Below, piece after piece: positions 1 through 7,844 of a stretch of 64,000 nt of DNA. A program made the translations under genes and the position numbers. Numbering within the stretch: the first letter of the stretch is position 1; the number at the start of each line of letters is the position of its first letter. Source of the DNA: Stagnimonas sp. (GTDB lineage Bacteria > Pseudomonadota > Gammaproteobacteria > Nevskiales > Nevskiaceae); the NCBI GenBank assembly GCA_030696045.1, contig JAUYNO010000039.1, positions 1-64,000 of the forward strand. Reading direction: 5' to 3'. Below the pieces are notes generated by a model. The model did no database searches, was not told the origin of the DNA, and saw only the letters and a program-made list of their open reading frames with translations.

Positions 1-217
1 CCCGGGCGACATAGCCTTCGGGACATGCCGTCCCGCCCAGTGCCTTACCAAACGGCTGCCGATGTTGAACCACCACGGTGGCGACCATCGCCACCGAGAA
101 GCTCGCCGCCAGCGCAGCGGCAAGGGGCAGCTTGCGCGCTCGCCTGTGTCCGCGCTCCCGCTCGCCGCCGCCCAAAAGAATCCCCGATAGCTGCCGAATC
201 ACTCGCTGAAATTGCAT
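1..217 (-). CDS. N-terminal part of a membrane-anchored protein of unknown function
   Basis: The reading frame opens with ATG at 217 and runs without a stop off the left edge, giving about 72 residues. The protein begins MQFQRVIRQLSG, has an Arg-rich stretch at about residues 20-29 and a hydrophobic segment at about residues 30-50, followed by a putatively exported part containing ACPEGYVAR. This looks like an N-in signal anchor or an uncleaved signal peptide. An AGG-containing stretch sits just before the ATG. I do not recognise the family. The frame could be spurious, but the basic-hydrophobic-polar order is typical of a real exported protein. Confidence 0.5.
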   Translation of the reverse strand, partial: MQFQRVIRQLSGILLGGGERERGHRRARKLPLAAALAASFSVAMVATVVVQHRQPFGKALGGTACPEGYVAR

Positions 218-352
218 CCTGGCCTCACCAATTCGATGACTGAATCCCGACCGTCCGTTAAGACGATTTATCGAATTTGGCTACGCAAGATTCATGTTCC
301 AGACGGCGCCGGAGCGGGCTTTTCGGGCACTCAAGATGTAACGGTTTGTAAG

Positions 353-372
353 CCCTGCGAGCGCTCGCAGGG
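353..372. terminator. Perfect 20-bp GC-rich palindrome, possible weak terminator
   Basis: A perfect inverted repeat (CCCTGCGAGC and its complement) lies about 70 bp downstream of the HiPIP stop codon and upstream of the left-edge gene. No T-run follows it on either strand, so termination is only a guess. A protein-binding palindrome is also possible. Confidence 0.3.
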
Positions 373-441
373 CCCCGGCCGCAACCTGGGGTGGCCGTGA
401 CATTTCCACTACCGGTCCGGCATTGGTGCTACCTAAATCCC

Positions 442-771
442 TCAGGGCTTCGGCGCGTACGCCCGGCACCAACCCTTGGCATTCACCGCCTTGCCGCCGA
501 AGGCCAGGCAGGGCGCGTAGCCGGCTTCGGCCTTGGCGGCGTCGTAGAGCGCGCAACCGGAGCAGACGGTCCCCTTCTTGTAGGCCGGTTCCTTGGTCGC
601 GCTCAGCTTCGCGGCGTCCTCGACATAGCCCAGTGCCTTGCCCTGGGGATCATCGGCCGCCAGGCGAGGCGCTGCGGCCCAGGCGGACAGGCTGCTGCCG
701 AGCGAGAGACCGGCGACACCGGTGGCGGCGAACCGGAGGAAACGACGGCGGGAGTGATTCGTGGTGGTCAT
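442..771 (-). CDS. High-potential iron-sulfur protein (HiPIP), Tat-exported
   Basis: HiPIPs are small periplasmic [4Fe-4S] electron carriers that feed reaction centres, terminal oxidases or nitrite reductases. The 109-residue product has a twin-arginine leader (SRRRFLRF at residues 7-14, then a hydrophobic core and SAWA before the mature part), as expected for a protein exported with its cluster. The mature part has the four cluster cysteines in the order C-x2-C-x14-C-x13-C, ending near YAPKP. The start at 771 was chosen over an upstream in-frame start because it places the Tat motif at the N-terminus. The gene stands alone, with an FNR/Anr-type site upstream (807-848). That site suggests use under low oxygen, possibly with the nitrite reductase encoded at 21.5-23.0 kb. 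Confidence 0.92.
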   Translation of the reverse strand: MTTTNHSRRRFLRFAATGVAGLSLGSSLSAWAAAPRLAADDPQGKALGYVEDAAKLSATKEPAYKKGTVCSGCALYDAAKAEAGYAPCLAFGGKAVNAKGWCRAYAPKP

Positions 772-806
772 GGCTGGGTCTGGGCTAGAGCCTGGCTGGG
801 CGGGCC

Positions 807-848
807 ATGCTAGAGCCAACACCCCAGCGCTCGATTGACCAAGATCAA
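807..848 (-). promoter_or_regulatory. FNR/Anr/Dnr-type promoter of the HiPIP gene
   Basis: On the minus strand, TTGATCTTGGTCAA (835-848) matches the FNR/Anr half-sites TTGAT-N4-ATCAA at 9 of 10 positions. A -10-like TAGCAT lies at 807-812. A transcription start about 7 nt after this -10, near 800, puts the box centre at about -41.5, the standard position for FNR-class activators at class II promoters. The regulator itself is not in the window. Confidence 0.65.
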
Positions 849-900
849 TCCATGCCGGCAACTGCCAGAAGCCACGAAGAAAAACGGCGGCGAAAATGAG

Positions 901-926
901 AAAGCCCAGACTCTCGTCTGGGCTTT
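901..926 (-). terminator. Rho-independent terminator of the tRNA cluster
   Basis: AAAGCCCAGAC, loop TCTC, GTCTGGGCTTT forms a perfect 11-bp hairpin. Its last pairs give T residues at the 3' side on either strand. It lies 37 nt past the end of tRNA-Lys, the last tRNA of the minus-strand cluster, and upstream of the HiPIP promoter, so it separates the two units. Confidence 0.75.
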
Positions 927-963
927 TGCGGGTGCAAATTACCGTTTACTGCCGGAAGTAATT

Positions 964-1038
964 TGGTGGGTTGCCAGGGACTCGAACCCCGAACCTACTG
1001 ATTAAGAGTCAGCTGCTCTACCATTGAGCTAGCAACCC
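964..1038 (-). tRNA. tRNA-Lys (anticodon CTT)
   Basis: Full cloverleaf of 75 nt with encoded CCA. Acceptor GGGTTGC pairs with GCAACCC. The anticodon stem GCTGA/TCAGT encloses loop CTCTTAA, giving anticodon CTT. T-arm TTCGAGT is present. Last gene of the five-tRNA cluster. CTT is the less common bacterial Lys isoacceptor and fits a GC-rich genome using AAG. Confidence 0.95.
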
Positions 1039-1055
1039 GCGCTACCTTTTTTATC

Positions 1056-1132
1056 TGGGGTGACCGACGGGGCTCGAACCCGCGACAACCAGAATCACAA
1101 TCTGGGACTCTACCAACTGAGCTACGGCCACC
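1056..1132 (-). tRNA. tRNA-His (anticodon GTG)
   Basis: Cloverleaf with encoded CCA. Acceptor GTGGCC pairs with GGTCAC. Anticodon loop TTGTGAT gives GTG. An extra G at the 5' end (position 1132) can pair with discriminator C73, the identity pair of tRNA-His. Confidence 0.95.
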
Positions 1133-1168
1133 GTATCCCGCTATTGTACCAAACACTTTTCAAAAAAG

Positions 1169-1245
<77 letters not shown>

Positions 1246-1263
1246 GTGCACATATCGTAGCGA

Positions 1264-1351
1264 TGGCGGAGAGGGAGGGATTCGAACCCCCGGACGGTTG
1301 CCCGTCAGCGGTTTTCAAGACCGCCGCAATAGACCACTCTGCCACCTCTCC
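1264..1351 (-). tRNA. tRNA-Ser (anticodon TGA)
   Basis: 88-nt class II tRNA with a long variable arm and encoded CCA. Acceptor GGAGAGG pairs with CCTCTCC. Anticodon loop CTTGAAA gives TGA, reading UCN codons. Confidence 0.95.
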
Positions 1352-1393
1352 GGTGACCACTAAGCCGGGGCTGCGGGTACCACCACATCTGAT

Positions 1394-1469
<76 letters not shown>

Positions 1470-1477
1470 ATCCGCCT

Positions 1478-1506
1478 ATGATACCCGAGGCCTGCCGGAT
1501 CACGAA
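1478..1506 (-). promoter_or_regulatory. Putative sigma-70 promoter of the tRNA cluster
   Basis: On the minus strand TTCGTG (1501-1506), a 17-bp spacer, then TATCAT (1478-1483), eight nt upstream of the tRNA-Thr 5' end. The -10 is good and the -35 weak. The site lies just after the dedD stop codon, so transcription from the upstream block could also enter the tRNAs. Confidence 0.45.
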
Positions 1507-1520
1507 GCCTTGATTGCGTC

Positions 1521-2147
1521 TCAGGGTTCCTTGACCAGCTTGGCGCCGGTCATGCCTTCGACGATCAGGCTGGCGCGCGCGCCCTGCCCCTCGGCCTCGT
1601 TCCTGAAGGGCCCGGCCCGCACCCGGCTCAAGGTTCCGGCACCGGTCCGCATCGGCACGGCCTCGGCGCGGAAACCCGACTGACGCACCCGCATCACCAA
1701 GGCCTTGGCATTGCCGGCGTCACTGAAAGTGCCCAGCACCACGTACCAGCGCGCAGCGAGGGCCGGCTTCGGCGGCGACGCCGCCGATGGGACCCGCGAG
1801 GCCGCCGGCTTCGGTGGCGAAATCACCGTGGGCGTCGGCGTAGGTGGCGGTAACGGAGCGGTGGGCGCAGGCTCCTCGACGGCAGCAAGCGGGTCAGGCC
1901 TCGGCACCGACGGCTCTGCCTCCACGGCCGTCGAGGCCGGCTCGGGCGCGACGGCCGCTGGCAACTCGGTCGCGCCCAGCGGCACCACCACGGTTTGCAG
2001 CCCCTCGTCCTGGTCGGTCTTGACCTGTCCCAGACCGCGTAGCAGCACGCTCAACAGGAATACGAACAGCAGCAACACCAGCAGACCGACCAGGCGGCGT
2101 TGCAGTACCGGGACAGCGGAGGCTTCAGGGGTAAGGCTGGCACTCAT
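1521..2147 (-). CDS. dedD: SPOR-domain inner-membrane protein, DedD-like
   Basis: A 208-residue bitopic protein: a short cytoplasmic start, a transmembrane helix at about residues 17-40 (LVGLLVLLLFVFLLSVLL), a long Pro/Ala-rich periplasmic linker and a C-terminal SPOR domain (from about residue 130, ARWYVVLGTFSDAGNAKAL). SPOR domains bind denuded septal peptidoglycan, and DedD is a cell-division protein. Its ATG overlaps the folC stop codon (TCAT at 2144-2147), so it is translated with folC. In many gammaproteobacteria folC-dedD is followed by cvpA-purF; here tRNA genes follow instead. Confidence 0.85.
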   Translation of the reverse strand: MSASLTPEASAVPVLQRRLVGLLVLLLFVFLLSVLLRGLGQVKTDQDEGLQTVVVPLGATELPAAVAPEPASTAVEAEPSVPRPDPLAAVEEPAPTAPLPPPTPTPTVISPPKPAASRVPSAASPPKPALAARWYVVLGTFSDAGNAKALVMRVRQSGFRAEAVPMRTGAGTLSRVRAGPFRNEAEGQGARASLIVEGMTGAKLVKEP

Positions 2148-3418
2148 GGCTTTGAGAGTAAGGCTTCGACTGCCGTGATGGTAAGGAAGGAGCCGCAGGC
2201 CAGCACCGGCAGCGAGTGATCGGGCTCGGCGGCGAGCGCAGCGGACAGCGCCTGCGCGGGTTCGCCACAGGCGGTCGCCGGCATGCCACCAGCGCGCAGA
2301 CGTGCGGCCAGCTGCTCCGCCGTCTGTCCACGTGGACCGGGAAGATCGCAGGTCCAGGCCCGGTCGACGCAGGGCTTCAGCGCCGCGCCAATTTCCTCGG
2401 CCGGCTTGTCGGCGAGCATTCCCACTAGCCACTGCAGCCTGCGGCCCGGAAACTCGGTGGTCAGCCAAGCGGCCAGGACCTGCGCCGCCTCGGTGTTATG
2501 GGCGACATCGAGCAAGACCCTGCCGCGCCGCTGCAAACGCCCTGGCAGATAGAGCGCCGGCAACGCCTGGCGGATAGCCGCAATCGACACCGTCTGCCGC
2601 GACTGCAGGGCCTCGACCACGGCGAGCGCACCCGCCGCGTTGCGGAGCTGATGCTGCCCGGCCAGGCCGGGCAAGGGCAGCTCCGGCAGCGCTGCGCCGC
2701 GCCCGCGCCAAGTCCAGCCGCGCGGTGTGATCGCCGCCGCAAAATCCCCGCGATCCAGCCGCCGTGTCTCGGCCCTCATCGCCTCCAGGGCTTGCAGCAG
2801 ACCAGCCGGCGGTTGCGGATCGACGACGATGGCCGGGCGGCCGGCGCGGGCGATGCCGGCTTTTTCGCGGCCGATGGCGTCACGGTCCTGGCCCAGCCAG
2901 TCGCGATGGTCAAGGCCGATATTGGTGATCACCACGGCGTCGGCGTCGAGGATGTTGACGGCATCGAGCCGCCCGCCCAGCCCGACCTCCAGCACCTGCA
3001 CTTGGACCCCGGCCTCGCGGAACAGCCAGAGCGCGGCCAGGGTGCCGAACTCGAAATAGGTCAGGCTGTCGCCCTGCCGGGCGGCCTCGATGGCCTCGAA
3101 GGCGCGGCACAGCGCGGCGTCATCGACCGGCTCGCCGTCGATGGCGATGCGCTCGTGGTAGCGATGCAGGTGCGGCGAGGTATAGGCACCCACCCGGCAA
3201 CCGGCGCGACGGTAGATCAGCGCCAGCAGCGTAGTGGTGGAGCCCTTGCCGTTGGTGCCGCCGACGGTGATCGTCAACGGTGGACTGACGCGGAGCTTCA
3301 GCCGATCCGCGACGCGCGCAACCCGCTCCAGTCCGAGATCGATGCCGACCGGATGCAGCTGTTCCTGGTAGCTCAGCCAGTCATCCAGTGACCGGCCGGC
3401 GGTGGGGTTAAGCGGCAA
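2144..3418 (-). CDS. folC: Folylpolyglutamate/dihydrofolate synthase
   Basis: FolC adds glutamate to dihydropteroate and folates. The P-loop [11 protein letters not shown] near the N-terminus is the mononucleotide-binding motif of the Mur ligase/FPGS family, followed by [15 protein letters not shown] and the family region [13 protein letters not shown]. Length of about 424 residues is normal. No ATG lies near the expected N-terminus ([15 protein letters not shown]). I chose the TTG at 3418, which overlaps the end of accD by 11 bp; an in-frame start at 3469 would extend it within accD. Its stop overlaps the dedD start, giving accD-folC-dedD coupling. Confidence 0.92.
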   Translation of the reverse strand: MPLNPTAGRSLDDWLSYQEQLHPVGIDLGLERVARVADRLKLRVSPPLTITVGGTNGKGSTTTLLALIYRRAGCRVGAYTSPHLHRYHERIAIDGEPVDDAALCRAFEAIEAARQGDSLTYFEFGTLAALWLFREAGVQVQVLEVGLGGRLDAVNILDADAVVITNIGLDHRDWLGQDRDAIGREKAGIARAGRPAIVVDPQPPAGLLQALEAMRAETRRLDRGDFAAAITPRGWTWRGRGAALPELPLPGLAGQHQLRNAAGALAVVEALQSRQTVSIAAIRQALPALYLPGRLQRRGRVLLDVAHNTEAAQVLAAWLTTEFPGRRLQWLVGMLADKPAEEIGAALKPCVDRAWTCDLPGPRGQTAEQLAARLRAGGMPATACGEPAQALSAALAAEPDHSLPVLACGSFLTITAVEALLSKP

Positions 3419-4277
3419 GCGGAGGCTTGAAGTGGCTGAGCATGGCGAGCAGCTTGTACAGCCGGTCACGCATCTCGCGACGGTCGATGATCAGGTCGAT
3501 GGCGCCCTTGTCGCGCAGGAATTCGGCGCGCTGGAAACCTTCCGGCAACTTCTCGCGCACGGTCTGCTCGATCACTCGCGGGCCGGCAAAGCCGATCAGC
3601 GCGTTCGGCTCGGCGACATGGAGGTCGCCGAGCATCGCAAAGCTGGCGGACACGCCGCCCATGGTCGGGTGCGTCAGCACCGACACGAATGGCAGCCCGC
3701 GCTCGTGCATCTTCGCCAGCGCAGCACTGGTCTTCGCCATCTGCATCAGCGATAGCAGCGACTCCTGCATGCGCGCGCCGCCGGAAGCGGCGAAGCAGAC
3801 CAGCGGAATGCCCAGCTCCAGGCAGGTGTTGACGCCGCGCACGAACTTCTCGCCCACCGCCGAGCCCATCGAGCCGCCCATGAAGCTGAACTCGAAGGCA
3901 GCGACCACCAGCGGCAGACCCACCAGCTGGCCGCGCATCACCACCAGGGCGTCGTTTTCCTGCGAATCCTCGATGGCCTCGGCCAAGCGCTCGGTGTACT
4001 TGCGGCTGTCCTTGAAATTCAAAGGATCGACCGACTTGACGCCGGCGGCGATCTCGAAACGTGGCTCGGGGTCAAGAAAATGATGCAGCCGGGCGCGGGC
4101 ACTGATTGGCCGGTGCGCGCTGCACTTGGGGCAGACCTCCAGGGTGCGCTCCAGCTCGGCGCGATAGAGCACCGACTGGCAGCTCTCGCACTTGGTCCAC
4201 AAACCTTCCGGCACGCTCTTGCGGCGAACGCCTTCGGTCAGCAGGCGGGAACCGGAAATTTTGTCGAGCCAGCTCAT
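3408..4277 (-). CDS. accD: Acetyl-CoA carboxylase carboxyltransferase subunit beta
   Basis: AccD and AccA form the carboxyltransferase that moves CO2 from biotin to acetyl-CoA in the first step of fatty acid synthesis. The 289-residue product starts [10 protein letters not shown] and has the four-Cys zinc ribbon (CESC at about 30-33, CPKC at about 49-52), then the crotonase-fold carboxyltransferase domain with [16 protein letters not shown] and [17 protein letters not shown]. Length matches the family. Its ATG overlaps the trpA stop (TCAT at 4274-4277), so it is translated with trpA. Confidence 0.97.
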   Translation of the reverse strand: MSWLDKISGSRLLTEGVRRKSVPEGLWTKCESCQSVLYRAELERTLEVCPKCSAHRPISARARLHHFLDPEPRFEIAAGVKSVDPLNFKDSRKYTERLAEAIEDSQENDALVVMRGQLVGLPLVVAAFEFSFMGGSMGSAVGEKFVRGVNTCLELGIPLVCFAASGGARMQESLLSLMQMAKTSAALAKMHERGLPFVSVLTHPTMGGVSASFAMLGDLHVAEPNALIGFAGPRVIEQTVREKLPEGFQRAEFLRDKGAIDLIIDRREMRDRLYKLLAMLSHFKPPLAA

Positions 4278-5086
4278 TGGGCGATCTCGTCGAGAGCCTT
4301 GCGAAGAGCCCCGAGTTTAGCCTTGAGCAGGGCCGGAAGCACCTCCGGCGTCGCGGCATGCTGCTCGATCTCGGCGACCAGGGCGGAGCCAACCACCACG
4401 CCGTCGGCGAGCCTGCCCACGGCGGCGGCAGTGGCGGGATCGCGGATACCGAAGCCGACCGCCAGCGGCAGCGCGGTAAGGCGGCGGATCTCCTCCAGCT
4501 TGTGGGCGACAGCGGCCAAATCCAGGGTCACCGCGCCGGTCACGCCTTTCAGGGAGACATAGTAGAGATAGCCGCTGGCGGCCTCCGCGACGGCGCGGAT
4601 ACGCCGCTCGGAACTGGTCGGTGCCAGCAGGAAGATCATGTCGAGGCCAGCCGCCTTGAGCGGTGGCGCGAATTCCGGGGCTTCCTCGACCGCGAGGTCG
4701 ACGATCAGCACGCCATCAACGCCGGCTGCCTTGGCCTGCTGTGCGAAGGCTGCGATGCCACGGTGTTCGATGGGATTGAGATAGCCCATCAACACCACCG
4801 GCGTGTGCTGGTTGTCGCGACGGAACTCGCCGACCAGTTCCAGCAGCTTGCTGACCGTGGTGCCCGCTGCCAGCGCGCGCTCGCAGGCCAGCTGGATGGT
4901 CGGGCCGTCCGCCATCGGATCGGAAAACGGCATGCCCAGTTCGATCACGTCGGCGCCACCCGCCACCAGCGCGTGCATCAGCGCCACGGTGTGCGCTGGC
5001 GCGGGATCGCCGCCGGTGATGAAGGGGATCAGCGCCTTGCGGCCCTGGGCCTTGAGGTTGGCGAACTGTTGCTGCAAACGGCTCAT
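4274..5086 (-). CDS. trpA: Tryptophan synthase alpha subunit
   Basis: TrpA cleaves indole-3-glycerol phosphate and passes indole to TrpB. The 270-residue TIM-barrel protein begins [25 protein letters not shown] is present, as is [15 protein letters not shown], which carries the catalytic Glu and Asp, and the phosphate-binding [10 protein letters not shown] lies near the C-terminus. The start at 5086 gives the normal family N-terminus; a longer upstream frame exists but runs into trpB. It follows trpB by 40 bp and overlaps accD by 4 bp. Confidence 0.97.
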   Translation of the reverse strand: MSRLQQQFANLKAQGRKALIPFITGGDPAPAHTVALMHALVAGGADVIELGMPFSDPMADGPTIQLACERALAAGTTVSKLLELVGEFRRDNQHTPVVLMGYLNPIEHRGIAAFAQQAKAAGVDGVLIVDLAVEEAPEFAPPLKAAGLDMIFLLAPTSSERRIRAVAEAASGYLYYVSLKGVTGAVTLDLAAVAHKLEEIRRLTALPLAVGFGIRDPATAAAVGRLADGVVVGSALVAEIEQHAATPEVLPALLKAKLGALRKALDEIAQ

Positions 5087-5126
5087 GCGGATCACGGTGT
5101 GGCGCCTCGCGCAAGGAGGCGGCGAC

Positions 5127-6344
5127 TCAGGTGAGAGAAATGCCTTCGCGTTTGGCGATGGTGAAGATGTCCTTGTCGCCCCGGCCGGAAAGGTTGACGA
5201 CGATGTGCCGGTCGCTGCCCAGCGTCGGTGCCAGCTTCTTGGCATGGGCCACGGCATGGCTCGACTCCAGCGCCGGGATGATGCCTTCGCCCCGGGTCAA
5301 CTCGTAGAAGGCGGCCATGGCCTCGGTGTCGGTGGCGGACACATAGTTCACCCGGCCGATGTCCTTGAGCCAGGCGTGCTCGGGGCCCACGCCCGGGTAG
5401 TCGAGCCCGGCGGAGATGCTGTGGGTGCCGATGATCTGGCCGTCGTCGTCGGCCATCACATAGGTGCGGTTGCCGTGCAGCACGCCCGGCTGACCGGCCG
5501 ACAGCGGCGCGGCGTGGCGGCCGGTGGCGATGCCGTCGCCGCCGGCTTCGACGCCGTACATCGCGACCTCGTCGAATGCCAGCAACGGATGGAACATGCC
5601 GATGGCGTTGGAGCCGCCACCGACGCAGGCAACCAGGGCGTCCGGCAGCCGGCCGATCTGGGCCCGACTCTGGCCGATCAGTTCGCGGCCGACGATGCTG
5701 TTGAAGTCGCGCACCAGCATCGGATACGGATGCGGGCCGGCGACGGTGCCGATCACGTAGAAGGTGTCATCGACATTGGTCACCCAGTCGCGCAGCGCTT
5801 CGTTGAGGGCGTCCTTGAGCGTGCGGGTGCCGCTGGTGACCGGTACCACCTCGGCGCCCAGCAGCTTCATGCGATAGACATTGGGCGACTGGCGCTCGAC
5901 ATCGTCGATGCCCATGTAGACCACGCATTTCAGGCCCAGACGCGCGGCGATGGTGGCGGAGGCCACGCCGTGCTGGCCGGCGCCGGTTTCGGCGATGATC
6001 CGGGTCTTGCCCAGGTGCTTGGCCAGCAGCGCCTGGCCGATGGTGTTGTTGATCTTGTGCGCGCCGGTGTGATTGAGGTCCTCGCGCTTGAGCCAGACCT
6101 GCGCCCCGCCCCAGGCCTTGCTCAGGCGTTCGGCGTGATAGAGCGGGCTGGGTCGACCGACGTAATGGGTGTAGTCGCGATCCAGCTCGGCCAGAAAGTC
6201 GGGATCGTTCTTGAGCCGCGCATAGGCCTCTTCCAGCTGCCGCAGCGGCTCCATCAGGGTTTCCGCGACGAAGCGTCCGCCGTAGGCGCCGAAATGACCG
6301 CGGGCATCAGGGAATTGCGCGTAGTCGTAAACCATCTGCTTCAC
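5127..6344 (-). CDS. trpB: Tryptophan synthase beta subunit
   Basis: TrpB is the PLP enzyme that condenses indole with serine. The 405-residue product contains the PLP lysine in HTGAHKINN (K97), the catalytic Glu in AETGAGQHG and the phosphate-binding loop GGGSNAIG. Length is normal. An internal ATG three codons in is an alternative start. The start codon overlaps the trpF stop by 4 bp, and trpF-trpB-trpA form one translationally linked run. Confidence 0.97.
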   Translation of the reverse strand: MKQMVYDYAQFPDARGHFGAYGGRFVAETLMEPLRQLEEAYARLKNDPDFLAELDRDYTHYVGRPSPLYHAERLSKAWGGAQVWLKREDLNHTGAHKINNTIGQALLAKHLGKTRIIAETGAGQHGVASATIAARLGLKCVVYMGIDDVERQSPNVYRMKLLGAEVVPVTSGTRTLKDALNEALRDWVTNVDDTFYVIGTVAGPHPYPMLVRDFNSIVGRELIGQSRAQIGRLPDALVACVGGGSNAIGMFHPLLAFDEVAMYGVEAGGDGIATGRHAAPLSAGQPGVLHGNRTYVMADDDGQIIGTHSISAGLDYPGVGPEHAWLKDIGRVNYVSATDTEAMAAFYELTRGEGIIPALESSHAVAHAKKLAPTLGSDRHIVVNLSGRGDKDIFTIAKREGISLT

Positions 6345-6985
6345 GTATCCAGCTGGGCGTCGGCAGCGCGGACCGCCGCGACGAAGGCGCGCATTTTAAG
6401 GGCATCCTTGATGCCTTTCGCGCCGGACTCGATGCCGCTGCTGACATCGACGCCCCAGGGACGCACGGTCAGCACCGCCTGCTCGACCGTCTCCGGTTTC
6501 AGGCCGCCGGCCAGCATCAAGGGAAGGCGACGCTGATCCCGCGGCGGCAGTGCCGACCAGCGGAAGGCCGTGCCGGTGCCGCCACCACCCTGGTCGGTGT
6601 GGCTGTCGGCCAGCAGCGCCCAGGCGTCCGGGTAGTCCCGCTCCCAGGCGACCCAGTCCTGCGAACTGCCCATCGGTACCGCCCGGATATAGGGCTGGCC
6701 GCAGGCGCGCACCGCTTCCGGCGACTCGCGACCGTGAAATTGCAGCAGATCGGGCTGCAACTGCGACTGGATGGCCGCGACTTCCGCCGGGCTGGCGTCC
6801 TGGACCAGGGCTGCGGTCTTCAGGCCCGGCGGCAGCTGCCGGCGAAGCTCGACGGCGGCGGCCAAACCGCGATAGCGCGGCGTACCAGGGACCAGCACGA
6901 AGCCGACCAAGTCCACGCCCAGTTCCGCCGCCAGCAGCGCGTCTTCGAGCCGGGTGATGCCACAGAACTTGATGCGGGTGCTCAT
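6341..6985 (-). CDS. trpF: Phosphoribosylanthranilate isomerase
   Basis: TrpF converts phosphoribosylanthranilate to the CdRP intermediate of tryptophan synthesis. The 214-residue TIM barrel starts [16 protein letters not shown], which carries the catalytic Cys in [16 protein letters not shown] is a typical middle motif, and the C-terminal half has GGLKPETV and [10 protein letters not shown] (catalytic Asp, phosphate site). ATG at 6985 overlaps the truA stop, and the trpF stop overlaps the trpB start. Confidence 0.96.
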   Translation of the reverse strand: MSTRIKFCGITRLEDALLAAELGVDLVGFVLVPGTPRYRGLAAAVELRRQLPPGLKTAALVQDASPAEVAAIQSQLQPDLLQFHGRESPEAVRACGQPYIRAVPMGSSQDWVAWERDYPDAWALLADSHTDQGGGGTGTAFRWSALPPRDQRRLPLMLAGGLKPETVEQAVLTVRPWGVDVSSGIESGAKGIKDALKMRAFVAAVRAADAQLDT

Positions 6986-7776
6986 CCCGCTATTGTCGCG
7001 GGAAACCAGGGTTCGGGCGGTGGCGGCAAGCCGAATTCGGCCGGGTATTCGGGGCCGACGAAATACAGGCCCTCGGCGGGGGCGGTCATGCCGGCACGAG
7101 CGCGCTGCCGGCCTTCCAGCACGTCTGCCACCCAGGCGACCGGCTGCTTGCCCTGCCCCACCTCCGCCAGGGTGCCGGCGATATTGCGCACCATGTGGTG
7201 CAGGAAGGCGTTGGCGCGGATATCCATCACCACGAATTCCTCGTGCCGCCAGCAACGGATCATGCTGACATTGCGGAACGGCGTCGGTGACTGGCATTCG
7301 GAATCGCGGAAGGCGCTGAAATCGCGCTCGCCCAACAGCGCCTGCGCCGCCTCGTGCATCTGCGGCGCGTCCAGCGGGCGCGGCCAGAAACTGACCCGCC
7401 CCGCCAACAGCGCCGAGCGGGCACGACTGTTCAGGAACACGTAGCGGTAGCGCCGCGCCAGCGCCCTGTAGCGGGCGTGGAAATGCTCCGGCACCGGCTG
7501 CACCCAGCGCAGGGCGATGTCGTCCGGGAGATGGACATTGGTGCCCAGCAGCCAGGCCAAGGGGGTTCGTCGCGCCTCGCTGTCGAAATGCAGCACCTGT
7601 CCCAGGCCGTGCACGCCGGCATCGGTACGTCCGGCAGCGACGATCTCGACCGGATGGTCGGCGACCCGCGACAGCGCCCGCTCCAATTCACCCTGGACGC
7701 TGCGGATATGACTCAGCCGCTGCCAGCCGGAATAGGCGCCGCCCTGATATTCAACGCGGGCGGCCCAGCGCGGCAT
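6982..7776 (-). CDS. truA: tRNA pseudouridine(38-40) synthase
   Basis: TruA makes pseudouridine at positions 38-40 in the tRNA anticodon arm. The 264-residue protein begins MPRWAARVEYQGGAYSGWQR. The catalytic Asp is D52 in AAGRTDAGVHGLGQV, and FLHHMVRNIAGTL is the C-terminal family motif. Length is normal. It is the conserved neighbour between fimV and trpF. Confidence 0.97.
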   Translation of the reverse strand: MPRWAARVEYQGGAYSGWQRLSHIRSVQGELERALSRVADHPVEIVAAGRTDAGVHGLGQVLHFDSEARRTPLAWLLGTNVHLPDDIALRWVQPVPEHFHARYRALARRYRYVFLNSRARSALLAGRVSFWPRPLDAPQMHEAAQALLGERDFSAFRDSECQSPTPFRNVSMIRCWRHEEFVVMDIRANAFLHHMVRNIAGTLAEVGQGKQPVAWVADVLEGRQRARAGMTAPAEGLYFVGPEYPAEFGLPPPPEPWFPATIAG

Positions 7777-7816
7777 CTGTGGTCAGAGGTCAGCAATCAG
7801 TGAAAGCGAAACCGTC

Positions 7817-7838
7817 CCAGCCGGCGCGCACCGGCTGG
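7817..7838 (-). terminator. Hairpin after fimV, possible terminator
   Basis: CCAGCCGG, a 6-nt loop and CCGGCTGG form an 8-bp stem a few bases past the fimV stop codon on the minus strand. Only GGTTTCGC follows, so the T-run is weak. It may give partial termination before truA. Confidence 0.4.
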
Positions 7839-7844
7839 TCTGGA

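Noticed and set aside
4803..6536. 577-codon plus-strand open frame across trpA, trpB and trpF
   Set aside because: It is the antisense shadow of three well-supported trp genes; composition is His/Asp/Gly-rich without domain motifs.
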